Positions 1 to 5,624 are shown, numbered from the stretch's first letter. The stretch is 6,359 nucleotides of DNA from Pseudonocardiales bacterium (GCA_025465385.1 JAODNG010000449.1:1-6359), one strand, 5' to 3'. The notes: generated by a model from the letters alone, not told the origin. Numbers and translations: made by a program.

Positions 1-1
1 C

Positions 2-103
2 ATCGCTCGCCGCGCCCGCCGGCTGGCCACCATCGGCCTCTCCGTCGCCGCGATCGGCGCCGGTGCCGCCGTCGCGCGGCGGCTGCTCACCAGGCACCGC
101 TAA
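2..103 (+). CDS. C-terminal end of an unidentified membrane-type protein (5' end outside window)
   Basis: An open frame enters from the left edge and stops at TAA 101-103, giving 33 visible residues. They form one alanine/glycine/valine-rich hydrophobic stretch (LATIGLSVAAIGAGAAVA) preceded by an arginine cluster and followed by RRLLTRHR. This is the look of a C-terminal membrane segment or hydrophobic helix with a basic cytoplasmic end. Third codon positions are almost all G or C, which supports coding. I cannot name the family from so short a piece. The homology of the next gene begins right at this stop codon, so the two may have been joined by a rearrangement. Confidence 0.5.
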   Translation: MARRARRLATIGLSVAAIGAGAAVARRLLTRHR

Positions 104-104
104 A

Positions 105-719
105 GCCGATCAGCACGCGGCCGTCACCGGACGGACCGGCAGTCACACTCGCACCCGCTCCAACATCCTCGAGGCGATCCGACGCTCGATTCCGTTGCGG
201 GTCGGTGTCGTAGGGCTTACCGATGACCAGCGCACCGAGCAAGCCATGGAGGAACTGCGCGACCTCGGAGTCAGCAGTGTTTCCTACGATCACATCCGCC
301 AGTTCGGGCGCGGCGTGCGCGACCAGCCAAGCAGCACCGACCAGCTCTGCGGACACTGCGCGGACGGCGTACTGGCCATCTCTCCCACCGGGGAAGTCTG
401 GCCGTGCGTGTTCTCGCGCTGGCTGCCGGTCGGCAACGTCCGAGACACGCCCCTATCAGACATCATCGCCGGCACGCCCATCAACAACGTCCGGCGTGAG
501 CTCAGCTCGGCGTTCGCTGTCCGCCCGGACGCCTGCCTGCCCGACATGTGCGATCCGCAGTGCGGCCCCAACTGCAGCCCAGCATGCTTACCCCAAGGGA
601 CGCGCGACCCCTGCGGTCCACGCGGGGGCTGTATGCCGAACTATGATGTGAGGCCCCTATCAGGCGAACCCACCCATCGTCCCCTGATTCAGACCACACA
701 ATTGAGTTCCTCAGGCTGA
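105..719 (+). pseudogene. Radical SAM/SPASM-domain enzyme, 5'-truncated remnant (C-terminal part only)
   Basis: The frame encodes the distal half of a radical SAM peptide- or small-molecule-modifying enzyme. It opens with a GSHTRTRSNILEAIRRSIPLRVGVV stretch typical of the last strands of the radical SAM barrel in an actinobacterial family. A SPASM-like segment follows: CGHC (348-359), ISPTGEVWPC with its Cys at 405-407, then FSRWLPVGNVRD. A Cys-rich tail (CxxxxCxxxCxxxCxxxC, then two more Cys) could bind auxiliary Fe-S clusters. The N-terminal core with CxxxCxxC, which binds the cluster that cleaves S-adenosylmethionine, is absent. Upstream in this frame is only the shadow of the preceding ORF, with a nominal GTG at 63 and no good ribosome site. 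The product would lack radical chemistry, so I call it a remnant. It has no frameshift or internal stop, so the truncation may be recent. Its last 9 nt overlap the 3' end of the convergent kinase gene. Confidence 0.72.
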
Positions 720-1562
720 GGTCAGAATCGTGGCGGCGTGCTCGCGAAGTGGCTGCTCCATCTCGGGATTGTCGCCACGGTGCACCCGCAGCAACATCCG
801 AGAGATCACCGCGAGCTGGGCCACGCGGCCGTCCGCGCTGTCCAAGATGTTGGCGAAGGTCGCATGGACCCGCTGGGCCATCGCCGGCACGCGAAGACTG
901 TGACAGTACAGGCTCGCTACGTCGGTTCCGGCGGGTCCTCGACCCCACAGCTCCCAGTCGAGAATGTGCAGCTCCGGGGCGAGCATGTTGGCCCAGTGCA
1001 GGTCCCCGTGAACTGTTTCCCATGACCCAATCCTGAGGTCCAGACCAAGAGCGGACTGAGCCCGTCGACTGACACTGTCCTGGGTCGTGTGGCGGCGGTT
1101 GGTCGGTGCACGGGACAGCCGCCGCAGGTTTCGACGGAGTTCCTCCCACCACTGCGCACTCAGGTACACGTCGTTGCGCAGGAGGTCCGTCCGAGAGACC
1201 GCATCACCAGGGCAGCGTGTCATCAGCTCGCCACGTTGCTGACGGCCGCCGTCCTCCCACTCGGTAAATGCCAACACCACCGGTTTGGCCAGGCCAGCGA
1301 GCTTCCCACCATCGACATTGCCCGTCCAGGTATCGCCGTGAGCCCACTGAGGATACTCAGACACCACACGCAACCAGCACCGCTGGCCTCCGGCTCGCGC
1401 CTCAACGGGAGCGCTGATACTGCGCAGCCTCCAGCCGAACACCGGCGTCCCCGCGAGCACCACCTCGAAGTGCCCCGCTGCGCGCGCCAGGTTGCCGCGC
1501 ATCCATGCCATAAAGTGCTCATCGGAGACCTCTATGGCTAGCGGAGCATCAGGAACGCTCAT
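711..1562 (-). CDS. Aminoglycoside phosphotransferase-like (APH/choline-kinase fold) protein
   Basis: This 283-residue protein carries the kinase catalytic loop HGDLHWAN (residues 185-192), with presumed catalytic Asp187 and metal-binding Asn192. The metal-binding LDWE follows at 201-204, so the active site looks intact. An N-lobe with FGWRLRSIS and a WLRVV strand precedes it, and WELWGRGPAGTD (203-214) is typical of an actinobacterial APH-like family whose substrates are not known to me. Small-molecule or antibiotic phosphorylation is possible but unproven. The ATG at 1560-1562 has a GAGGA site five bases upstream, lying inside the acidic-tail codons of the preceding ATPase gene. The two ORFs overlap by 14 nt, so co-transcription and translational coupling are likely. 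The 3' end converges on the radical SAM remnant with a 9-nt overlap. Confidence 0.82.
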   Translation of the reverse strand: MSVPDAPLAIEVSDEHFMAWMRGNLARAAGHFEVVLAGTPVFGWRLRSISAPVEARAGGQRCWLRVVSEYPQWAHGDTWTGNVDGGKLAGLAKPVVLAFTEWEDGGRQQRGELMTRCPGDAVSRTDLLRNDVYLSAQWWEELRRNLRRLSRAPTNRRHTTQDSVSRRAQSALGLDLRIGSWETVHGDLHWANMLAPELHILDWELWGRGPAGTDVASLYCHSLRVPAMAQRVHATFANILDSADGRVAQLAVISRMLLRVHRGDNPEMEQPLREHAATILTSA

Positions 1563-2373
1563 ACCAATCCTCGCCGTCGCCGTCGCCGTCGTCGTCGTCG
1601 TCGAGGAGGTGTCGCAGGTAAATCTTCGGATTGGCCAGGAAGTCTCGGGTCAGCCGAACCGGGAGTGCCTCGTCGTAGCCCACCTGTCTGAGCTGACCGT
1701 CGTCGCCGAGCTCAAGGATCGTAGCGCCCGGTAATGCCAGCAAGACCGGGGAATGGGTGGCGATCAGCAACTGGCAACCCTGGGCGGCCAGCTCCGACAG
1801 CCGTGCCAACATCGCCAGACAGCCTCGCACGGACAACGCAGCCTCGGGTTCATCGAGTAAGTAGAACCCGTCGCGGCCAAACCGGTGCACCACCAAGTCG
1901 AGAAACGACTCACCATGGGAGCGCTCGTGAGGCGACACCCCGCCGTAGACGGGGAGTAACGGCGGTGACCCGGGGTCCTCGTCGAGCCGCTCAATCTCGG
2001 TCGCCACGTTGTAGTACGACTCCGCGCGCAGGAAGAACCGCGTACGCGGCTTGCGAGGACCCCACCTCAGCAGCAGCCACTCAGCCAGCGTCGACTCCGA
2101 CGAACGGCTGGCGAAACGGAAATGCTGGCTACCTCCCTCGGGGTTGATACCCGCCGCGACCGCGACCGCTTCCACGATCGTCGACTTACCCGAGCCGTTC
2201 TCCCCGACGAGGAACGTCACCCCGGCCGGCAGCTCTAGCCCGCCGGCCTGAGCTAGGCACCTCACAGCGGGCAGCGTGAATGGATAGCACCCGTCGGCCG
2301 CGGCGCCTGCCATCCGCACCTGCCGCAGAAACCACCCGGGCCGCGACTGGACTCTGTAGGCACTAGGCGTCAT
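1549..2373 (-). CDS. AAA/ABC-type ATPase (COG3910-like) with acidic C-terminal tail
   Basis: A soluble P-loop ATPase of the SMC/ABC-like class. Numbered from the start chosen here, Walker A GENGSGKST is at about 57-65, the signature-like SHGESFL at 152-158, Walker B FYLLDEPEAALS at 170-181 and the H-loop ATHSP at 205-209, so all core ATPase motifs are present. The domain is single and short, with no long coiled coil, as in COG3910 predicted ATPases. The frame is open to an ATG at 2460. I choose the ATG at 2371-2373 because AGGAG lies eight bases upstream and family similarity starts near YRVQSRPGWF. The extra 29 residues of the longer version are basic and featureless. The protein ends in an Asp/Gly run (codons at 1567-1602). 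It overlaps the kinase gene by 14 nt, forming a likely two-gene operon. Its biological role is unknown. Confidence 0.85.
   Translation of the reverse strand: MTPSAYRVQSRPGWFLRQVRMAGAAADGCYPFTLPAVRCLAQAGGLELPAGVTFLVGENGSGKSTIVEAVAVAAGINPEGGSQHFRFASRSSESTLAEWLLLRWGPRKPRTRFFLRAESYYNVATEIERLDEDPGSPPLLPVYGGVSPHERSHGESFLDLVVHRFGRDGFYLLDEPEAALSVRGCLAMLARLSELAAQGCQLLIATHSPVLLALPGATILELGDDGQLRQVGYDEALPVRLTRDFLANPKIYLRHLLDDDDDGDGDGEDWYERS
1567..1602 (-). repeat. GAC/GGC trinucleotide repeat encoding an Asp/Gly-rich acidic tail
   Basis: On the coding strand there are five GAC codons followed by three GGC codons alternating with GAC and GAG, giving DDDDDGDGDGED just before the ATPase stop. The tract is purely trinucleotide-periodic, so slippage would change tail length without breaking the frame. 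The kinase ribosome site (GAGGA) lies at its 3' edge. Confidence 0.75.
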
Positions 2374-2381
2374 TGCACCTG

Positions 2382-2386
2382 CTCCT
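2382..2386 (-). promoter_or_regulatory. Ribosome binding site that decides the ATPase start
   Basis: The minus strand reads AGGAG, then eight bases, then ATG at 2373. No comparable purine run precedes the alternative ATG at 2460, so the shorter ATPase is favoured. Confidence 0.6.
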
Positions 2387-2470
2387 ACCCAGTCCGCGGT
2401 GACACCAGGCGTGACGCGCCGCAGGCAACCGCTTCCTTTGCGCCAGCTTCCCAAGATCATTGCTCACGGC

Positions 2471-2488
2471 ACCAACACTAGTGCTGGT
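2471..2488. promoter_or_regulatory. 18-bp near-perfect palindrome, candidate operator upstream of the ATPase/kinase operon
   Basis: ACCAACACTAGTGCTGGT pairs with its own reverse complement at 8 of 9 positions per half-site. It lies about 100 bp upstream of the chosen ATPase start. On the minus strand it contains TAGTGT (2475-2480), which fits an actinobacterial TAnnnT -10 box. No convincing -35 is visible. The size and symmetry fit a dimeric repressor site (for example a TetR- or GntR-type protein), which is inference only. Confidence 0.4.
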
Positions 2489-2539
2489 TCACCCCGACCC
2501 GCCTGAGCAGAGGCACGGCCGGAATCTTGTCTCAAACGC

Positions 2540-2668
2540 CTACGCGGTAGCGGGGGCCTGGCGACCACGGAATGCTCTGAGTAAGCCGGTACCAAATAGC
2601 GGTGCCAATATCGCGGTGATCAAGTGCAAGTAGTCGTCCGCATCGTTGCCGACGTGGATTGGCCAGAG
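2540..2668 (-). pseudogene. 3' remnant of a DUF4383 membrane-protein gene
   Basis: In the frame ending at TAG 2540-2542, about 42 codons encode the last membrane segment of a DUF4383 protein. They contain DADDYLHL, then LAPLFGTGLL, then RGRQAPATA, close to the C terminus of the intact protein at 5112-5582 (DNWLHL, LIFGSGLL, GGRQAATA). The 3' ends share TACGCGGTAGCGG at the DNA level (2541-2553 and 5113-5125). Upstream of about 2668 the same strand is asd sequence in another frame, so the first three quarters of the gene are missing and no start codon or ribosome site belongs to it. It is not expected to make a protein. The asd frame runs into it and stops at 2620. Confidence 0.75.
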
Positions 2669-3729
2669 TGCCATTGCGCAGCGAGTGTCTCGGCGATCTC
2701 GTAGGTGTTCAGCGCCGCACCCTTGCGCAAGTTGTCCCCGCAGACGAAGAAATCCAGCGTGTTCGCGAAATCCAGGGCCTGGCGGAGCCGGCCGACGTAG
2801 GTCGGGTCCGCGCCCACCACCGCAGCCGGGGTCGGCCACACTCCCGCTGCCGGGTCGTCGGCCAGCTCGATGCTCGCCGCCGCGGCGAGGACCTTCCGGG
2901 CCTGCTCCACGCTGACCGGCGCGGCGAACACCGCATGCACCGCCAGCGCGTGCGTCGTGACCACCGGGACCCGCACGCAGGTGGCCGATACCTTCAAGTC
3001 AGGGATGCCGAGGATCTTGCGCGACTCGTTGCGGACCTTGAGCTCCTCGGAGCTCCAGCCATCCGGTCGCAGCGACCCGGCCCAGGGCACCACGTTCATC
3101 GCCAGCGGTGCGGGGAACGGTGACTGCGCAGGCAACCCCGCCGCCGCCAACGCCTGGGCGATGTCCCCGCTGCGCACCCCGACGCCCTTGCCGGCCACCG
3201 CGGCAAGCTCAGCGTACAACCGGTCCACACCGGGGCGCCCCGCTCCAGAAGCAGCCTGGTAGCTGGCCACCACCAGTTCAGTAAGACCGAACTCGGCGTG
3301 CAGCGCACCCACCGCAGCCATCATCGACAGCGTGGTGCAGTTGGGGTTGGAGATGATGCCCTTAGGTCTGTGAGTAAGCGCCGCAGCGTTGACTTCGGGG
3401 ACCACAAGGGGAACGTCGGGGTCCATCCGGAAGGCGCCAGAATTGTCCACCACGATTGCGCCCCGCGCCACGGCGACCGGAGCCCACCGCTGCGAGATCT
3501 CGTCGGGAACGTCGAACATTGCAATGTCGACGCCGTCGAAGGCCTCGGCGGTGAGCGCAACGACAACGCGCTGCTCTCCTCGCACACTGATCTTCTTGCC
3601 CGCCGACCGGGCCGAGGCGATCAATCGGATCTCAGCCCAGGCCACCGACCGTCGCGAGTTGATAATGTCGATCATGACGGTACCCACTGCGCCGGTGGCA
3701 CCGACGATGGCGAGCGTGGGCCCGGTCAT
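2620..3729 (-). CDS. asd: Aspartate-semialdehyde dehydrogenase
   Basis: Cytosolic NADPH-dependent enzyme that reduces L-aspartyl phosphate to L-aspartate 4-semialdehyde, the branch-point precursor of lysine/DAP, threonine, isoleucine and methionine. The N-terminal nucleotide-binding motif GATGAVG is at 10-16. The catalytic Cys131 lies in SNPNCTT, substrate-binding CVRVPV is at 251-256 and the active-site His is probably His260 in VTTHALAVH. The C-terminal hallmark GDNLRKGAALNTYEIAE is at 331-347. The start ATG 3727-3729 overlaps the lysC stop as ATGA, so translation is probably coupled. Family proteins usually end near residue 345-352. Here 17 further residues without family character (353-369) are read from the adjacent DUF4383 remnant before the stop. 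The catalytic core is complete, so activity is likely despite the foreign tail. Confidence 0.96.
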   Translation of the reverse strand: MTGPTLAIVGATGAVGTVMIDIINSRRSVAWAEIRLIASARSAGKKISVRGEQRVVVALTAEAFDGVDIAMFDVPDEISQRWAPVAVARGAIVVDNSGAFRMDPDVPLVVPEVNAAALTHRPKGIISNPNCTTLSMMAAVGALHAEFGLTELVVASYQAASGAGRPGVDRLYAELAAVAGKGVGVRSGDIAQALAAAGLPAQSPFPAPLAMNVVPWAGSLRPDGWSSEELKVRNESRKILGIPDLKVSATCVRVPVVTTHALAVHAVFAAPVSVEQARKVLAAAASIELADDPAAGVWPTPAAVVGADPTYVGRLRQALDFANTLDFFVCGDNLRKGAALNTYEIAETLAAQWHSGQSTSATMRTTTCT

Positions 3730-4244
3730 CGTCCGGTCCCGGCGTAGACGACGGCCTGCTCGCCACTACCGAGGTCGAACGCATCGTGGATCGCGCGCAC
3801 CGCGGCGTCTAGTTGTTCGGCGCGGACCAGCACTGAGATCCGGATCTCCGAGGTGTTGATCGTCTCGATGTTGATCCCGGCCTCGGCGAGCGCCTCGCAG
3901 AAGCGCGCGGTGATCCCAGGGTGCGAACGCATGCCCGCGCCGATCAGCGATACCTTGCCGACATAGTCATCGCACAGCACGTCCTCAAAACCGATCTGCG
4001 GCTGCATCACGCGCAGCGCCTTGACCGCGACCAACGCGTCGAGTTTGGGCAGCGTGAAGGTGACGTCGGTGCGGCCGGTGTCGACGTGCGAGATGTTCTG
4101 CAGCACCATGTCGATGTTGAGCTCGGCGTCAGCGATCACGCGGAAGATGTGGGCCGCCTTGCCCAATTCGTCGGGAACCCCGAGAACGGTGATCTTCGAC
4201 TCGGACCGGTCGTGTGCGACGCCGGTAAGCATGGCCTGTTCCAC
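3726..4244 (-). CDS. lysC: Aspartokinase beta (regulatory) subunit from an internal in-frame start
   Basis: Codon 250 of lysC is GTG (4242-4244), preceded by GGAGGA (4252-4257) with seven bases between, a strong ribosome site inside the gene. Starting there yields 172 residues consisting of the two ACT domains. This is the same start position and length as the beta subunit of the Corynebacterium alpha2-beta2 aspartokinase. The beta subunit lacks the kinase domain and shapes the effector-binding interface for lysine/threonine inhibition. That both products are made here is inferred from this conservation. An earlier in-frame GTG (4257-4259) and ATG (4272-4274) have weaker upstream sites. Confidence 0.62.
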   Translation of the reverse strand: MEQAMLTGVAHDRSESKITVLGVPDELGKAAHIFRVIADAELNIDMVLQNISHVDTGRTDVTFTLPKLDALVAVKALRVMQPQIGFEDVLCDDYVGKVSLIGAGMRSHPGITARFCEALAEAGINIETINTSEIRISVLVRAEQLDAAVRAIHDAFDLGSGEQAVVYAGTGR

Positions 4245-4991
4245 GGTGCGATCCTCCACTGATCCAGACACCATGGTGCCGCAGTTGCGGCTATACGACG
4301 AGCGGACGTGTACTGCGATGTGATTGCGTCTGGCGTACTCGACGCAGCGCAGCATGAGCACCCGTGCCCCGCACGCCGCCATCTCCAGCATCTCTTCGTA
4401 GGTGATGGTCTCGAGCTTGCGGGCGTCAGGCACGATCCGTGGGTCGGCCGAATAAACCCCGTCGACGTCGGTGTATATCTCGCACACGTCCGCGTGGAGC
4501 GCTGCTGCTAGCGCGATCGCGGTCACGTCGGAGCCGCCGCGACCCAACGTGGTGACGTCTTTGGTGTCTTGGGCCACCCCCTGAAACCCGGCTACCAGCG
4601 CCACCGCGCCCTGGTCCAGCGCATCGCGCACCCTGCTCGGCGTCACATCGATGATTCGGGCCCTGCCGTGCGCGGCGGTGGTGATCACTCCGGCTTGCGA
4701 GCCGGTGAACGAGCGGGCGTCGACACCCAGCGCGTGGACCGCCATCGCGACCAGCGAGTTGGAGATTCGCTCACCCGCGGTGAGCAGCATGTCGAGCTCA
4801 CGCTGATGGGGGTTCGGCGACACCTGACTGGCGAGGTCGAGCAGATCGTCAGAAGTGTCACCCATCGCCGACACCACCACGACGACCTCGTTGCCGCCAT
4901 TGCGGGTCTCGACGATCCGAGCGGCCACCTTCTTGATCCGCTCGGCGCTGTCCACCGACGAGCCGCCGTACTTCTGGACGACGAGCGCCAC
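3726..4991 (-). CDS. lysC: Aspartate kinase (aspartokinase), alpha subunit
   Basis: Phosphorylates L-aspartate with ATP in the first step of the aspartate pathway; cytosolic. The 421-residue length matches mycobacterial and corynebacterial aspartokinases. The start is GTG 4989-4991, giving (M)ALVVQKYGGSSV, with GGGAGGT four bases upstream. A longer frame to 5030 is possible but lacks family support. Catalytic-domain motifs are KYGGSS (7-12), TAGERIS with Glu74, FTGSQAG (95-101), TLGRGGSDVTA (148-158) and YTDVDGVYSADPR (173-185). Two ACT domains follow from about residue 260. Ala279, Ser301 and Thr311 match positions at which changes relieve lysine/threonine feedback in the Corynebacterium enzyme, so this one is probably feedback-sensitive. 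It is followed by asd with a 4-nt overlap. An internal start for a regulatory subunit is listed separately. Confidence 0.97.
   Translation of the reverse strand: MALVVQKYGGSSVDSAERIKKVAARIVETRNGGNEVVVVVSAMGDTSDDLLDLASQVSPNPHQRELDMLLTAGERISNSLVAMAVHALGVDARSFTGSQAGVITTAAHGRARIIDVTPSRVRDALDQGAVALVAGFQGVAQDTKDVTTLGRGGSDVTAIALAAALHADVCEIYTDVDGVYSADPRIVPDARKLETITYEEMLEMAACGARVLMLRCVEYARRNHIAVHVRSSYSRNCGTMVSGSVEDRTVEQAMLTGVAHDRSESKITVLGVPDELGKAAHIFRVIADAELNIDMVLQNISHVDTGRTDVTFTLPKLDALVAVKALRVMQPQIGFEDVLCDDYVGKVSLIGAGMRSHPGITARFCEALAEAGINIETINTSEIRISVLVRAEQLDAAVRAIHDAFDLGSGEQAVVYAGTGR
4252..4257 (-). promoter_or_regulatory. Internal ribosome binding site for the aspartokinase beta subunit
   Basis: GGAGGA on the minus strand lies seven bases before GTG 4244, within codons 246-248 of lysC (the EDR residues). 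Confidence 0.55.
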
Positions 4992-4995
4992 ACCG

Positions 4996-5002
4996 ACCTC
5001 CC
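4996..5002 (-). promoter_or_regulatory. Ribosome binding site of lysC
   Basis: GGGAGGT on the minus strand, followed by CGGT and then GTG 4991, fixes the lysC start at the family-consistent position rather than at the ATG at 5030. Confidence 0.7.
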
Positions 5003-5060
5003 GTGTCGGGATATGTGACGCGCCGGCCAAGGGGCTGGGACGTCCTACCCAGACGAATAC

Positions 5061-5097
5061 TAGGCCGTGTCCCCTGATGCTCAGGGGACACGGCCTA
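5061..5097 (-). terminator. Perfect 17-bp stem hairpin between the DUF4383 gene and lysC (likely U-tract-less terminator)
   Basis: TAGGCCGTGTCCCCTGA (5061-5077) and its exact reverse complement (5081-5097) flank a TGC loop, giving a very stable GC-rich stem. It begins 15 bp past the DUF4383 stop, in the right place to end that minus-strand transcript. The T-run (5 T on the minus strand, 5098-5102) lies before the stem in this direction, not after it. It would therefore act as the U-less type common in actinomycetes. Alternatively it could shape the lysC leader, whose GTG is about 70 bp downstream. Confidence 0.7.
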
Positions 5098-5111
5098 AAA
5101 AGCCTCGTCGG

Positions 5112-5582
5112 TTACGCGGTAGCGGCTTGACGACCGCCCATCGCGCTGAGCAGGCCACTACCGAAGATCAGTGGCGCCAGAGCACTCACAAGGTGAAGCC
5201 AGTTGTCCCCGGCCAGACCGCTGGGGATGGACAGCAAGGAGAGGTAGCCCAGAAACCCGATCACAGTGGCCAACGCGTAGACACCACCGATCGCGAGGTT
5301 CAAGCCCTCGTTGCCGGCAGGCGTCAGTGCGAACGCACCCAGCAGCCATAACGAGCCGATCGCTATGTGCACGATGTTGTGGTAGGGGTTCAGCATAAAG
5401 ACCCCTAACATCGCGTGATTGGTCATCTCGGTCATGTTGCCGAAGCCCGTGATGAAGAACCCGATGATCCCGCCGACCACGTAGACGGAGCCGGCAATCA
5501 TCGAAAAGTTCTGCTCAAGCGTCCTGGTCGGCCTGCTCCGGAGCTTGATCCCGAACTTGTCCTCTGGACTAGCAAACGCCAT
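5112..5582 (-). CDS. DUF4383 family four-helix integral membrane protein
   Basis: A 156-residue membrane protein of the DUF4383 family, widespread in actinobacteria and of unknown function. After a charged N terminus (SPEDKFGIKLRSRPTRT) there are about four membrane segments: 28-46, 68-86, 94-116 and 128-146. The family-type NPYHNIVHIAIG lies at 66-77 and DNWLHL before the last helix. The start is ATG 5580-5582, with GGAAGGGG six bases upstream. The same frame extends to 5714, but the added 44 residues are arginine-rich, lack family character and cross a leader hairpin, so I leave them out. The gene lies upstream of lysC on the same strand, separated by a strong hairpin, so it is probably a separate transcript. 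A degraded copy of its 3' end lies beyond asd. Confidence 0.88.
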   Translation of the reverse strand: MAFASPEDKFGIKLRSRPTRTLEQNFSMIAGSVYVVGGIIGFFITGFGNMTEMTNHAMLGVFMLNPYHNIVHIAIGSLWLLGAFALTPAGNEGLNLAIGGVYALATVIGFLGYLSLLSIPSGLAGDNWLHLVSALAPLIFGSGLLSAMGGRQAATA

Positions 5583-5588
5583 TTCCGT

Positions 5589-5596
5589 CCCCTTCC
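5589..5596 (-). promoter_or_regulatory. Ribosome binding site that decides the DUF4383 start
   Basis: GGAAGGGG on the minus strand lies six bases before ATG 5582 and supports the 156-residue product over the 200-residue frame. Confidence 0.6.
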
Positions 5597-5598
5597 AC

Positions 5599-5624
5599 TC
5601 GACGTCGACTCCGCTCGACGTCGA
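5599..5624 (-). promoter_or_regulatory. Paired TCGACGTCGA palindromes / 10-bp hairpin in the DUF4383 leader
   Basis: The 10-bp palindrome TCGACGTCGA occurs twice (5599-5608 and 5615-5624), within an 11-bp direct repeat of period 16 (CTCGACGTCGA). Each copy is self-complementary, so the two can pair as a 10-bp stem with a 6-nt loop. Together they sit just upstream of the ribosome site. The arrangement could be a tandem operator in DNA or a hairpin in the 5' leader. Confidence 0.45.

Noticed and set aside
1089..1541. Plus-strand open frame of 150 codons opposite the kinase gene
   Set aside because: It is antisense to a gene with complete catalytic motifs, its translation has no recognisable domain, and such open antisense frames are common at high GC.
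1571..1603. Trinucleotide repeat considered as a CRISPR or satellite-like array
   Set aside because: The units are 3-6 nt without spacers and code in frame for the acidic tail.
2374..2460. N-terminal extension of the ATPase by 29 residues from ATG 2460
   Set aside because: There is no good ribosome site before 2460, while AGGAG lies eight bases before ATG 2373 where family similarity begins. It stays as an alternative because TAGTGT just upstream could give a nearly leaderless mRNA.
3298..3859. Long plus-strand frames opposite asd and lysC
   Set aside because: They are antisense to well-identified enzymes, are rich in Arg/His, and have no family features.
4992..5030. N-terminal extension of aspartokinase by 13 residues
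   Set aside because: Actinobacterial aspartokinases start at MALVVQKYGG, and GGGAGGT directly precedes GTG 4991.
5061..5097. Hairpin considered as a mobile-element terminal repeat or attachment site
   Set aside because: There is only one copy in the window, no transposase or integrase nearby, and no flanking target duplication. A terminator explains it better.
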